The translations under genes and the position numbers were made by a program. From assembly GCF_000708265.2 (NCBI RefSeq), contig NZ_JCKI01000002.1:558001-622000 (forward strand): a stretch of DNA of 64,000 nt. Direction: 5' to 3'. Source of the stretch: Pedobacter sp. R20-19 (GTDB lineage Bacteria > Bacteroidota > Bacteroidia > Sphingobacteriales > Sphingobacteriaceae). Positions 1 to 8,609 of the stretch are shown piece after piece; position 1 is the stretch's first letter; every line of letters begins with the position of its first letter. A model generated the notes under the pieces. It searched no databases and was not told where the DNA came from. It saw only the letters and a program-made list of their open reading frames with translations.

Positions 1-336
1 ACCTTTTGGGATGGCGTTCGGAATTATCAGGCTAGAAATAACCTTAGGGAAATGAAAGAAGGCGATTTGGTGCTTTACTACCACAGCAATGAAGGCAAAA
101 ATGTAGTGGGCGTAGCGAAGGTGGTAAAAGAATCTTATCAAGACCCAACTACTGATGATAAAAACTGGGTAGTAGTAGATTTAGTGCCTGTAGAATCATT
201 AAAAAATCCGGTTACGTTAGAGCAAATTAAAGCTGAACCTAGCTTATCTGATATCTCTTTGGTTCGCCAGGGCCGTTTATCGGTAATGCCTTTAAAAGCA
301 ACAGAATTTGATAAAATATTGGAAATGGGAAGTTAA
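1..336 (+). CDS. EVE domain protein, 5'-truncated by window edge
   Basis: The reading frame is open from base 1 and begins with TFWDGVRNYQARNNLR, so the true start lies upstream of the window. The W-D-G-V-R-N-Y-Q-A-R-N motif followed by EGDLVLYYHS is typical of the EVE fold (PUA-like superfamily, thymocyte nuclear protein 1 family). EVE domains are thought to bind modified bases in DNA or RNA. About 111 residues are visible and look like a nearly whole single-domain protein. The internal ATG at 52 is inside the conserved core and is not the start. It ends 7 bp before the convergent antiporter gene. The family call is secure; the biological role is unknown. Confidence 0.85.
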   Translation, partial: TFWDGVRNYQARNNLREMKEGDLVLYYHSNEGKNVVGVAKVVKESYQDPTTDDKNWVVVDLVPVESLKNPVTLEQIKAEPSLSDISLVRQGRLSVMPLKATEFDKILEMGS

Positions 337-342
337 AATCCT

Positions 343-1533
343 TTAAGCCGTAGGGATTTCTTCTGTTTTGGTTTTGCTCAACGTAATACCTAAAGTCATC
401 ACAATGCTGGTACCCAACACCACGAGGAATAGAAAAGAAGGCCCAACCTCAGGAATTTTTAGCGAATTAGGCAGATTAAAATATAGTAAAATACTAATTA
501 ATCCACGAGGCGCAATATAAGCTATAGGGGTAAGTGCGCCTTTTTTGAACACCTTCAAAAAGAAAAACCGTACGGCGAAAATGGTTACCAAAATAAAAAA
601 ACCATTGGCCAGTACGGGCTTGTCATTAAGCTCGCTAATGTTCATGGTGAAACCAAATATCACAAAGAAAAAGGTTCTTAAAATAAAGGCACTTTCGGCA
701 GAGAGTTGGTAAAGTTGCGATAAATCTGCAGAAAGGTTTTTATAAAGAAATACTCCTCTGAACCATGCATTCTGGATGGTATCTGCATTGTTTAGAAATA
801 ATCCGGTACTTAGAATTAACACCAGCGAAGATAAATGGTACGATTGGCCAATGGCATAAACCAGGATTAGGATAGATATAATGAGGAAGAACTTTATGTG
901 GTGCACCAGTTTCCCCATTATATAAAGCAGCACCACGCAAGCAATCGCCGATAATAAAACGATTAAAAAAGTGCTTAACCCTAAGCCAATAAAGGCAGAT
1001 GTGGTGATGGAGTGGTTGGTAATGGCGAAATTGAAAATGATAATGCCAAGGATATCTGAAAAGGAAGATTCATAAATTACAAACTCCCGGTCTTGTTTCC
1101 CTAGTGCCGCTGCAGAGGGGATGGCAATGGCCGAACTGATTACACTAAACGGAATGGCATTGGCAATACAGGTATATAAATCTTTATGGGTAATCTGGTA
1201 AATAATCAGCGTGATGATGGTTGCTGTTCCCAGTAGAATGGTTAATGCAGAGAAGAAAGCGCTTTTTATAATTTTATTTTTTTCGCGATCGTACTTCAGT
1301 TCCAGCGATCCCTCAAAAACAATCAGGATTAAACCTACGGTTCCGAGTGTGGGTAAAATGGAGAGGAAATTAAAAGTCTGGATTTTAAGGTAATCGACCA
1401 GAAACCGCAGGCCAATGCCCAGTAACAACAGTAATAAAACCGATGGTACTTTGGTTTTACTGGCCACCAAATCAAACAGATAGGAAAAGATCACTAATCC
1501 GCTTAAAATAATAAGTATGGTATATGTAGTCAT
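343..1533 (-). CDS. Cation/proton antiporter, CPA1/NhaP-like
   Basis: A 396-residue, very hydrophobic protein with about 10-12 predicted membrane segments. VISSAIAIPSAAAL and YESSFSDILGIIIFN match the conserved Na+/H+ exchanger region, where acidic residues in the E-S-x-x-x-D part serve ion exchange. It probably swaps Na+ or K+ for H+ across the inner membrane. I start it at ATG 1533 (MTTYTILIIL); an upstream TTG at 1569 would add 12 residues that are less hydrophobic. No long C-terminal regulatory domain (such as TrkA-C) is present. Ion specificity cannot be read from sequence. Confidence 0.82.
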   Translation of the reverse strand: MTTYTILIILSGLVIFSYLFDLVASKTKVPSVLLLLLLGIGLRFLVDYLKIQTFNFLSILPTLGTVGLILIVFEGSLELKYDREKNKIIKSAFFSALTILLGTATIITLIIYQITHKDLYTCIANAIPFSVISSAIAIPSAAALGKQDREFVIYESSFSDILGIIIFNFAITNHSITTSAFIGLGLSTFLIVLLSAIACVVLLYIMGKLVHHIKFFLIISILILVYAIGQSYHLSSLVLILSTGLFLNNADTIQNAWFRGVFLYKNLSADLSQLYQLSAESAFILRTFFFVIFGFTMNISELNDKPVLANGFFILVTIFAVRFFFLKVFKKGALTPIAYIAPRGLISILLYFNLPNSLKIPEVGPSFLFLVVLGTSIVMTLGITLSKTKTEEIPTA

Positions 1534-1602
1534 ATTTTGAGCGAATGGTAAGCTGCTAAAATAAGACAAACAGTTTAACCTGAAAGAAGTTTGATGTAAA
1601 AT

Positions 1603-2124
1603 TTAGGCTTTAAAGAAGAGGGCCTTGAGTTCGCTGGCATCATCCGGATTCATTTTTCCGCCTAAAACCAGTCGCAATTGTCTGCGGCGTAAGGCGCCAT
1701 TAAAAAGTTCGAGTTCTTCTGGCGTTTCCGGAATGAGTTCGGGTACGGGGATGGTTCTGGCGCTTTGATCAAGCGCTACAAAAGTGTAATAAGCCTCATT
1801 GCTTTTTTGGCGGGCACCACTTGGAATGTTCTCTGCCCAAACATCTAAACGTACTTCTACAGAGGTATTAAAAGCTCGGGTTACCTTGGCTTCAATGGTA
1901 ATTACATCACCCAGTTTAATGGGATGTTTAAAAGATACATTATCTACAGAAGCGGTAACCACAATCCGGTTGCAATGTTTTTGAGCCGAAATCGCCGCCG
2001 CAATATCCATCCAATGCAACAGTCGGCCACCCATTAGGTTGTTCAGCGTATTGGTGTCATTCGGCAATACCAGTTCATTCATGATGGTAAAACTCTCTCT
2101 GGCAAATTTATTTTTCAAACTCAT
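1603..2124 (-). CDS. Acyl-CoA thioesterase, hotdog fold (YciA/BACH-like)
   Basis: 173 residues. The segment N-x-L-M-G-G-R-L-L-H-W-M-D-I-A-A at about residues 28-43 is the hotdog-helix signature of cytosolic acyl-CoA thioesterases, and SVDNVSFKHPIKLGDVI is the following conserved strand region. It should hydrolyse acyl-CoA to free fatty acid and CoA in the cytoplasm. The length fits a single hotdog domain that would form multimers. It lies 69 bp upstream of the antiporter on the same strand, with no functional link obvious. Confidence 0.85.
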   Translation of the reverse strand: MSLKNKFARESFTIMNELVLPNDTNTLNNLMGGRLLHWMDIAAAISAQKHCNRIVVTASVDNVSFKHPIKLGDVITIEAKVTRAFNTSVEVRLDVWAENIPSGARQKSNEAYYTFVALDQSARTIPVPELIPETPEELELFNGALRRRQLRLVLGGKMNPDDASELKALFFKA

Positions 2125-2146
2125 AATTCAGCAAAAGTAATTAAAA

Positions 2147-2455
2147 AGACGGAAAGGTGGTTAGGTGTTTTAGGGGGGTAGATGGGTTATTGTGGGTTAG
2201 GTGTTTAGATGGTTTAGAATTGGTTAGGTGGGTTAGTATTGGTTAGATGGGTTGGTTAGATGTTTGGTGGTAGGGTTTAGTATATAAGTTAGGAAAACAT
2301 TTTGCTGATTAGTGCACTTTTCATGCTAAGCTATCTGCCTCACCAACTTCTCAACTTACCTCCTTAGCCCCTAAACCATCTAACCTAAATTACCCAATAC
2401 TCACCACCTGTTCAACTTACCGCCTAAACCATCTAACCTATCTATTACCAAACAA
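2147..2455. repeat. Strand-asymmetric GGTTAG / CTAACC word repeat in 364-bp gap
   Basis: The gap 2125-2488 has no gene. Bases about 2150-2290 are G/T-rich and repeat words such as GGTTAGATGG and GGGTTAG at irregular spacing. Bases about 2335-2450 are C/A-rich and carry the complementary words, for example CCATCTAACC (twice). The two halves could pair as a long imperfect hairpin between the divergently placed thioesterase and amylase genes. The unit is irregular and there is no CRISPR-like spacing. Confidence 0.6.
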
Positions 2456-2488
2456 ACGTATATTTACCCTGAAAAACATAATCCGTAC

Positions 2489-3988
2489 ATGCAAAATCAA
2501 ACGCTTATCCAGTATTTCCATTGGTATTACAATGAGACTCAAAATTTATGGGTTAAAGTTGTAAAGGAAGCAGCTTACCTGAAAGAAATAGGTGTAACGG
2601 GTGTCTGGCTGCCTCCGGCGTATAAGGCCAGTACAGGTAGCGTTTCAGTAGGTTATGATATTTATGATCTATTTGATTTAGGCGAATTTGACCAAAAGGG
2701 GAGTATCAATACCAAGTATGGATCAAAACAAGAATATTTAGAAGCGATACAAGCTTTGCAACAGCAGGGCATCATTGCAATGGCGGATATTGTTTTTAAC
2801 CATAAAGCGGGTGCCGATGAAGTGGAGAAAGTGAAGGTAAGAACGGTAAACCCCGAAAATAGAAACGAATTTACCAGTGATATTTTTGAAATTGAGGCCT
2901 GGACTAAATTTACTTTTCCAAATAGAAAAGGTAAGTACTCTACATTTACCTGGGATCATCAGTGTTTTAGTGGTGTAGATTGGGCTGAAGACCGCAAGGA
3001 AACAGCCATTTATTCTATTCAGAATTTTGTTGGCGAGGGCTTTGAGGAGGTTCCTTCTACAGAGCTGGGAAATTATGACTACCTCATGTTTAGTGATATT
3101 GATTTCCGTAACCGTGCAGTGGTAGAAGAATTGAAGTATTGGGGCGAATGGGTGGTAGATAATACGCATATTGATGGTTTCAGGCTGGATGCTGTTAAAC
3201 ATATTAACCCTGATTTTATTAAGGAATGGCTCGAACACCTGGACACCAAATACAATAAGCAATTTTTTATCGTAGCCGAAGACTGGAATGTAGATAATTA
3301 TGAATCGCAACTGGAATATATTAAACTAATGGAGGGACGAACGCAAATTTTCGATTCGTTACTACATCATAATTTTTTCATTGCGAGTAAGGAAGGAAAT
3401 ACTTTCGATATGCGAACCATTTTAAATAACACCTTGGTGGAGATGGCGCCTGATTCTGCGGTTACTTTTGTTGATAATCACGATTCACAGCCGCTGCAAG
3501 CATTGGAAAGTTATGTCGATTTTTGGTTCAGGCCCATAGCTTATGCTATTATCTTGCTGCGGATTCAAGGGATTCCGTGTTTGTTTTTTCCTGATTTATA
3601 TGGTGGCATTTATGATGATAAGGATAAAGAAGGTGATGTGGTTCATGTCGAACTCGCGATTCTTCCTGAAGTGGAAATGATGAGTAAAATCAGGGCTGCC
3701 TTTGCATATGGTGAACAGCGTGATTACTTTGATCATGGAAACTGCATCGGCTGGACGAGGAGCGGAGATGATGATCATAAAAATAGTGGTCTGGCAGTGG
3801 TGTTGAGTAATAGTGAGGAAGGATATAAAACCATGGAGATAGGAACACGCTTTGCTGGTAAAACATTTATTGATGCTTTAGGCCATAGGCCGCAGGAGGT
3901 TGTGATAGATGATAAAGGTTGCGCTGAATTTCATTGTAATGCCGGGAGTGTATCGGTTTGGATTTTGAAAGAGGCAGAAGGGTTGTAA
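2489..3988 (+). CDS. Alpha-amylase, GH13, cytoplasmic type
   Basis: 499 residues, close to the length of bacterial cytoplasmic and liquefying alpha-amylases. The GH13 regions are visible in order: I, DIVFNH (100-105); II, GFRLDAVKH with nucleophile Asp at about 234; III, FIVAEDW with acid/base Glu at about 264; IV, FVDNHD with Asp at about 332. There is no signal peptide (MQNQTLIQYFHWYY), so it should hydrolyse internal alpha-1,4-glucans such as glycogen or maltodextrin. No other starch genes are nearby, so it appears to be a stand-alone gene. Its 3' end runs into dispersed repeats at 4002-4177. Confidence 0.9.
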   Translation: MQNQTLIQYFHWYYNETQNLWVKVVKEAAYLKEIGVTGVWLPPAYKASTGSVSVGYDIYDLFDLGEFDQKGSINTKYGSKQEYLEAIQALQQQGIIAMADIVFNHKAGADEVEKVKVRTVNPENRNEFTSDIFEIEAWTKFTFPNRKGKYSTFTWDHQCFSGVDWAEDRKETAIYSIQNFVGEGFEEVPSTELGNYDYLMFSDIDFRNRAVVEELKYWGEWVVDNTHIDGFRLDAVKHINPDFIKEWLEHLDTKYNKQFFIVAEDWNVDNYESQLEYIKLMEGRTQIFDSLLHHNFFIASKEGNTFDMRTILNNTLVEMAPDSAVTFVDNHDSQPLQALESYVDFWFRPIAYAIILLRIQGIPCLFFPDLYGGIYDDKDKEGDVVHVELAILPEVEMMSKIRAAFAYGEQRDYFDHGNCIGWTRSGDDDHKNSGLAVVLSNSEEGYKTMEIGTRFAGKTFIDALGHRPQEVVIDDKGCAEFHCNAGSVSVWILKEAEGL

Positions 3989-4001
3989 TACGGATTAACC
4001 C

Positions 4002-4041
4002 CCTATCCGCCTATCGGCACCTTTCCCCTTGAGGGGAAAGG
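4002..4041. repeat. Dispersed repeat with CCTTTCCCC hairpin (copy 1)
   Basis: Begins with a 25-base string (CCTATCCGCC...) that recurs exactly at 61806-61830. It is followed by a hairpin, CCTTTCCCC TTGA GGGGAAAGG. Being just 3' of the amylase gene it may also end its transcript, though there is no clear T-run. Confidence 0.6.
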
Positions 4042-4061
4042 GCGAAAGAAATAGGAAAACT

Positions 4062-4177
4062 CGTCATTGCGAGGAGGAACGACAGCCTGCCCCGACCTTT
4101 CGGGGAAGCAATCTATTTTGAAGATTATTCGATTGATATTGCTTCAGCAAATTAAATATCTGCTTCGCAATGACGAC
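4062..4177. repeat. REP-like element with GTCATTGCGA ends (copy 1)
   Basis: The ends form an inverted repeat: CGTCATTGCGAGG on the left and CTTCGCAATGACGAC on the right. Inside is a small hairpin, CCCCGACC TTTC GGGG. Related copies sit at 58141-58224 and, in inverted and partial form, at 10409-10540, and a fragment at 32710-32724. Short non-coding palindromic elements of this kind are common in Pedobacter-like genomes; any mobilising protein is not visible here. Confidence 0.7.
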
Positions 4178-4199
4178 TTTTCGATTGGTGCCCCAAACC

Positions 4200-5126
4200 T
4201 TACAAAAAATCATCTTCTTTACGATACGCCGCAATAACCGCCAATTCTCCTTCCTTTCCACTTTTTGAATTGCCATGTTCCATACCCATCACACCCTTAT
4301 AGCCTTTGGCATGCAAGTGTTTAAACAGGTTTTTGTAATTAATTTCTCCCGTAGTCGGTTCTTTTCTACCGGGATTATCTCCAATTTGGATATAAGCAAT
4401 TTCATCCCAGCAACGATCGATGGTTTTAATTAAATCACCTTCGGTACGCTGCATGTGGTAAATATCATATAAAATTTTGCACGACGGACTTTGTACAGCC
4501 TTACAAATGGCATAGGTTTCATTGGTTTTCTGCAGGAATAACTCAGGGGTATCGCTCAAAGTTTCGAGTACCATAATTAATCCATGCGGTTCAAAAATCT
4601 CTGCGCCTGCTCGCATGGCATCAATAATGTTGGCAAACTGATTGCCGTAGGGTAAATTGCGCTCATAAAATCCCGGAACCACAGTAAGCCATTTGGCGTT
4701 ACAACGTTTGGCTGCCTCAACAGATTTTTTGCAGGTTTCGATAAATTTATCCTTAAATTCTTTCTTTCCGGTAGCTAATGAAGTTTTCCAGTTGTCGCCG
4801 CCATCTACCACGAAAACGCCCATTCTCATGCCCAATTTGGTGAGTAGATTTCCAATCTTGTTTTGCTCTTCAACAGATCGGTTTAGAAAGCCATTATCTT
4901 CTATTGAACGAAAACCCTTATCGTACATAAACTGAATCTGATCGAGAAAATTTTTGCCTGCATGGTTTTCAAACATGCCCTGGTGAGGGGCATAATCCAT
5001 GTTAAAAGTTTTACCTGCGGCAAAAGGGTTTTGCTTTTCGGCAGCAAAAGTATTGGTAATGCCTGCACCAGCAGTAAGCGCACCTGCGGTGAGCAGGCTG
5101 CTTTTTATAAATTCACTTCTTTTCAT
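4200..5126 (-). CDS. Sugar isomerase-like TIM barrel, export-targeted (hydroxypyruvate isomerase family)
   Basis: 308 residues. The N-terminus MKRSEFIKSSLLTAGALTAGAG is a Tat-like or Sec signal, as in many exported Bacteroidota oxidoreductase-cluster proteins. The body matches the AP-endonuclease-2/xylose-isomerase TIM barrel: metal-ligand candidates are the Glu in IMVLETLSD, the Asp and His in LYDIYHMQ, and the Glu and His in MGMEHG. It is the last gene of a run with apbE, a Gfo/Idh/MocA oxidoreductase and a formylglycine-enzyme-like gene. The substrate is unknown; a keto-sugar epimerase or isomerase is as likely as hydroxypyruvate isomerase. Tat export is inferred from the signal alone. Confidence 0.78.
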   Translation of the reverse strand: MKRSEFIKSSLLTAGALTAGAGITNTFAAEKQNPFAAGKTFNMDYAPHQGMFENHAGKNFLDQIQFMYDKGFRSIEDNGFLNRSVEEQNKIGNLLTKLGMRMGVFVVDGGDNWKTSLATGKKEFKDKFIETCKKSVEAAKRCNAKWLTVVPGFYERNLPYGNQFANIIDAMRAGAEIFEPHGLIMVLETLSDTPELFLQKTNETYAICKAVQSPSCKILYDIYHMQRTEGDLIKTIDRCWDEIAYIQIGDNPGRKEPTTGEINYKNLFKHLHAKGYKGVMGMEHGNSKSGKEGELAVIAAYRKEDDFL

Positions 5127-5156
5127 TTATTGGTTTTTAAAATGTAAAAGCCAGTT

Positions 5157-6152
5157 TTAATTTTTTAAAATTTTTTTAAAGCCTGTGCTTAAGGTATCGG
5201 CAATGGCACCATCTGGTTTATGATACACGAAGTAAGCTTCTAGGTTTGGTCGTTCTTCTACGAATTTTAAAGCTTCCTGAAGGTGCATGCCCATTAATGC
5301 ATTATCATATCCATCAGCGGTAATGGCATCTTTGGCATAAACGGTTACACTGATCATTTCATTTTCTAAAGGATAGCCGGTTTGTGCATTAATCAGGTGT
5401 GAGATTTTTTTCTTCCCGCTTTGGTGAAATTTTCTGTAATTGCCAGAAGTGGTGATGGCACCCTGATTTAAAAGGGCAATATGCCTGATGGCAGGTTCAT
5501 CATTTTGATCGGGCCCTTCAATACCAATTTTCATCGGTGTGCCGTCTGGTTTCGGACCAGCAATCCTAATCTCTCCACCTAATTCTGCCACATAACTTTT
5601 AATGCCTTTTTGATTCAGGTAATCTGCAATTAAATCGACGCTATACCCCTGGGCAATGCCATTTAAATCAATCTGGATATCGGGCTTTGTTTTAATGAGT
5701 AAGCCTTTTTTCAGTTTAAGGTTTTGCATGCCGACAATATTGAGAATCGATTTTATTTTCTTTTCATCTGGCTCGGTACTTACTGGCTTTGGTCCGAAGC
5801 CCCAGGCCTGAACCAGTGGTGCAACCGTAATGTCGAATATGCCTTTTGTATCCGCGTTGATTTCAAAACTTCTTTTTAGCACCGCATTTAAAAAACGGTC
5901 TGTTTGAATTTGTTTCTCTGCGGCATTAAACTGATTGATCAGTGAGCCTTTTTGATATAAAGACATCGACTGATCAATCACTTTTAATAAACTGTCAATA
6001 CCACTCTTAGTCGCAACGCTATCTTTCGCATAATACATGATGGTGTAATCTGTTCCTTGCGCAAAGCCCTTAATTTTATATTGCTTCATTTCATCAATAG
6101 GAAATAAAGCAAAAATAAAAGGCATGCAAAGGAACAGCAGTTTATTCATCAC
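5157..6152 (-). CDS. apbE: FAD:protein FMN transferase (ApbE)
   Basis: 331 residues with an N-terminal hydrophobic signal. Family landmarks are FDITVAPLVQAWGFGP, the IDLNGIAQGYSVDLIA block, VAELGGEIRIAG, and the C-terminal ITADGYDNALMGM region that holds the Mg-binding acid and Thr/Ala motif. ApbE moves FMN from FAD onto a Thr or Ser of target proteins outside the cytoplasm. Its start lies only 3 bp after the oxidoreductase stop, so the two are co-transcribed. Its target is not obvious: no FMN-binding-domain protein is in the window. Confidence 0.9.
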   Translation of the reverse strand: MMNKLLFLCMPFIFALFPIDEMKQYKIKGFAQGTDYTIMYYAKDSVATKSGIDSLLKVIDQSMSLYQKGSLINQFNAAEKQIQTDRFLNAVLKRSFEINADTKGIFDITVAPLVQAWGFGPKPVSTEPDEKKIKSILNIVGMQNLKLKKGLLIKTKPDIQIDLNGIAQGYSVDLIADYLNQKGIKSYVAELGGEIRIAGPKPDGTPMKIGIEGPDQNDEPAIRHIALLNQGAITTSGNYRKFHQSGKKKISHLINAQTGYPLENEMISVTVYAKDAITADGYDNALMGMHLQEALKFVEERPNLEAYFVYHKPDGAIADTLSTGFKKILKN

Positions 6153-6155
6153 CGT

Positions 6156-7475
6156 TTATAAAACTTTAGTTTTCCCTGGTGTAGGAATAGGATACAAGCC
6201 ATTTTCATCTGGCATCAACCTTGGATTGGCATCCCAGGCAAAACGCTCTGGTAGTAAACTGTTGTTTGCAGCTAATGCTTCATCCCATTTAATGGTTTGT
6301 CCGGAATAGGTTGCATATCTCCCAATAATGCCAGAAAACGTGGTGGTTGCACCATAATCAGCATTGGTAAATTTATATTCTCCTTTTGATATTGCATCAA
6401 AAAGTTCATCATGTTCGGTTTGGTAGGGATTGGCATTTCCCTTGGTATTGTGGTTATAAATTTCTTTTCCATTAGCATCCCAAATAATGGCCTGGTTGCC
6501 TGCCGACAGGTAAACCTTACCTTTTGTACCCTGGAAGCTTTCATCAACCCGATTTCTGGTGCCTTCAAAATGCCTGCATTGGCTGTAAATTTTAGCACCA
6601 TTGGCGTAGGTAAATTCATTGGCGTGGTTATCATAAATTTCGCCATAATCTTTTCCGGTACGCCAGGCCCTGCTTCCTGTACCTTCTACTGAAACGGGGT
6701 GCTGTCCGGTAATCCAGTTGGCAATGTCAATATTATGAACGTGTTGTTCTACAATATGATCGCCACATAACCAGTTAAAATAATACCAGTTACGCATTTG
6801 ATACTCCATTTCTGTTTGGTTGGCTGTTCGCGGACGAACCCAAACGCCGCCACTGTTCCAATATACCTGGCCAGAAACAATATCGCCAATCGCACCATCC
6901 TGAATCCGCTTCATGGCTTCACGATAATTGCTTTGATATCTTCTTTGTAAACCCACCACAACATTAAGCTTTTTCTTTTTAGCTTCTTCTGCAGCAGCCA
7001 ACACCTTTCTAATGCCAGGTGCATCTACTGCTACAGGTTTTTCCATAAACACATGTTTGCCTTGTTTAATGGCTTCTTCAAAGTGTATGGGTCTGAAACC
7101 TGGGGGCGTTACCAGCAAAACAACATCTGCCAGGGGGATGGCTTTTTGATAAGCATCGAAACCTACAAACTGCCGTTCTTTTGGAACATCCATTTTGGAG
7201 GCAAATTTGGAGCTTAATGATTGGTAGCTGCTATCCAGCCGATCTTGAAAGGCATCAGCCATTGCCACTAACTTTAAATTGAATTTAGTGCTCAGTGCCT
7301 GAAATGCTGCTCCGGTTCCACGGTCGCCACAGCCAATCAATGCTATTTTTATGGTATCACTGCCAGATGCATAAGCGCCTGCCAGTGGGATGCTGCTTAA
7401 AATGGCACCGCCGGCCAATAGGGCAGAGGCCTTTAAAAAATCACGTCTTTCGTGTGCGTTTGGTTCTTTTTTCAT
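6156..7475 (-). CDS. Gfo/Idh/MocA family oxidoreductase with Tat signal
   Basis: 439 residues. The N-terminus has a twin-arginine motif (RRDFLKASALLAGGAIL), so export of the folded, cofactor-loaded protein is likely. The Rossmann core follows (IALIGCGDRGTGAAFQAL), then the family's EKPVAVDAPGIRKVL motif with the catalytic-region Lys in EKP. The C-terminal domain contains GDHIVEQHVHNIDIANW. Relatives are NAD(P)-dependent sugar or glycoside dehydrogenases, including enzymes forming 3-keto sugars. Gene order with apbE and a TIM-barrel isomerase supports a periplasmic sugar-modifying route, which is inference. Confidence 0.88.
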   Translation of the reverse strand: MKKEPNAHERRDFLKASALLAGGAILSSIPLAGAYASGSDTIKIALIGCGDRGTGAAFQALSTKFNLKLVAMADAFQDRLDSSYQSLSSKFASKMDVPKERQFVGFDAYQKAIPLADVVLLVTPPGFRPIHFEEAIKQGKHVFMEKPVAVDAPGIRKVLAAAEEAKKKKLNVVVGLQRRYQSNYREAMKRIQDGAIGDIVSGQVYWNSGGVWVRPRTANQTEMEYQMRNWYYFNWLCGDHIVEQHVHNIDIANWITGQHPVSVEGTGSRAWRTGKDYGEIYDNHANEFTYANGAKIYSQCRHFEGTRNRVDESFQGTKGKVYLSAGNQAIIWDANGKEIYNHNTKGNANPYQTEHDELFDAISKGEYKFTNADYGATTTFSGIIGRYATYSGQTIKWDEALAANNSLLPERFAWDANPRLMPDENGLYPIPTPGKTKVL

Positions 7476-7504
7476 ACAAGTTTATATTGGTTCATTGAGG
7501 TGAG

Positions 7505-8467
7505 TTAAAGATCTTTAATGGGTTGCTTATTGTAATAGGCATCAATTTCTGCTTTTGTTGGCGTTTTAGCCGGACGAACTAAACGCATACCAACAAAGGG
7601 TGCTTCAGGAAACCACCAGTTACTTTTAGGTATTTGAGGATCGAGTTGTTTCCACGAAGGATCGGAAGCTAACCTTACGGTAGAAGTTAAATGATCTGGT
7701 GTTTCATCATAAGAACCACCACGAACGGCATTTGGATAGAGTTGATTAGGAATGGCTACCGGATTAACGGCAACTTTTGCTTTATCCCTTGAATAAAAAT
7801 CTGCAAAATACTGATCATAAGTCCATTCGCTTACATTGCCGTGCATGTCAAATAATCCCCACGGGTTAGGTTTCTTTTGCCCTATGGGATGTGTTTTATT
7901 TTCACTGTTATCCTTGTACCAGGCATAATCTTTAAGGTTATTTATATCGTTGCCGAACGAATATTCGGTAGTTGTTCCGGCTTTGCAGGCATATTCCCAT
8001 TCGGCTTCAGTTGGTAATCGATAGAAGACACCTGTACGCACATATAACCATTTACAGAATTGAATGGCATTGTATTGGGTCATGGCAACTGCAGGCTGAT
8101 GTTCTTTACCCATGCCAAAAGTCATGTCTAGATAGGGTTTTGTAGGTCGGGTTACCGCATCTACCTCCGCCGGAATCGGACTGATACTGGCTTGCTTTTC
8201 ATAATCACGATACAGGAAAGGTTCAAAGATATCCCAGGTTACTTCATATTTGCCCATCCAAAAAGCATCCAGCTTAACTTCGTGAACGGGTTGTTCATCT
8301 GGTTTGCCATTTTTGTTCCCCATTTTAAAGGTACCTGCCGGAATAAACAGCATATCGAAACTTAATTTGGTTCCATTGATAGATTGTGTGTAAGGCTTTG
8401 AATCTTGAGCAAAGTTTTGCCCGTGTACAATAATGATTAATGCAAACGCAAGAATTCTTTTCAACAT
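7505..8467 (-). CDS. Formylglycine-generating enzyme-like (SUMF1/FGE-sulfatase domain) protein
   Basis: 320 residues with a signal peptide (MLKRILAFALIIIVHGQNFA). The FGE-sulfatase fold is evident from FKMGNKNGKPDEQPVHEV, LPTEAEWEYACKAG, NPWGLFDMHGNVSEWTYD and RGGSYDE. True formylglycine-generating enzymes need a Cys pair near the C-terminus; here the end (SNWWFPEAPFVGMRLVRP) shows no such pair, so sulfatase activation is unlikely. Many Bacteroidota paralogues with this fold act as binding or accessory proteins. It is the first gene of the minus-strand group that continues with the oxidoreductase. Confidence 0.82.
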   Translation of the reverse strand: MLKRILAFALIIIVHGQNFAQDSKPYTQSINGTKLSFDMLFIPAGTFKMGNKNGKPDEQPVHEVKLDAFWMGKYEVTWDIFEPFLYRDYEKQASISPIPAEVDAVTRPTKPYLDMTFGMGKEHQPAVAMTQYNAIQFCKWLYVRTGVFYRLPTEAEWEYACKAGTTTEYSFGNDINNLKDYAWYKDNSENKTHPIGQKKPNPWGLFDMHGNVSEWTYDQYFADFYSRDKAKVAVNPVAIPNQLYPNAVRGGSYDETPDHLTSTVRLASDPSWKQLDPQIPKSNWWFPEAPFVGMRLVRPAKTPTKAEIDAYYNKQPIKDL

Positions 8468-8484
8468 ACAAATTGGTTAGACAC

Positions 8485-8498
8485 ACCTGTTAACAGGT
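8485..8498. promoter_or_regulatory. 14-bp perfect palindrome, candidate operator
   Basis: ACCTGTTAACAGGT lies 18 bp upstream of the formylglycine-enzyme-like gene. A perfect palindrome of this size at the head of a sugar-gene set could be a regulator site. No regulator gene is adjacent, so this is a guess. Confidence 0.35.
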
Positions 8499-8609
8499 AT
8501 TTAAGTTACTCAATAATCTGATTACTAAAGTAATTAACCAATTTTAAAATGAAGAAAATTTATGTAACAATAAAAGTATAAATGACATTTATTATTTAGC
8601 TAAAAGGTT

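Noticed and set aside
2738-3310. 190-codon antisense frame within the amylase gene
   Set aside because: Lies wholly inside a gene with intact catalytic motifs; no family resemblance.
7505-8467. True sulfatase-activating formylglycine-generating enzyme
   Set aside because: The C-terminal active-site cysteines are missing and no sulfatase gene is nearby.
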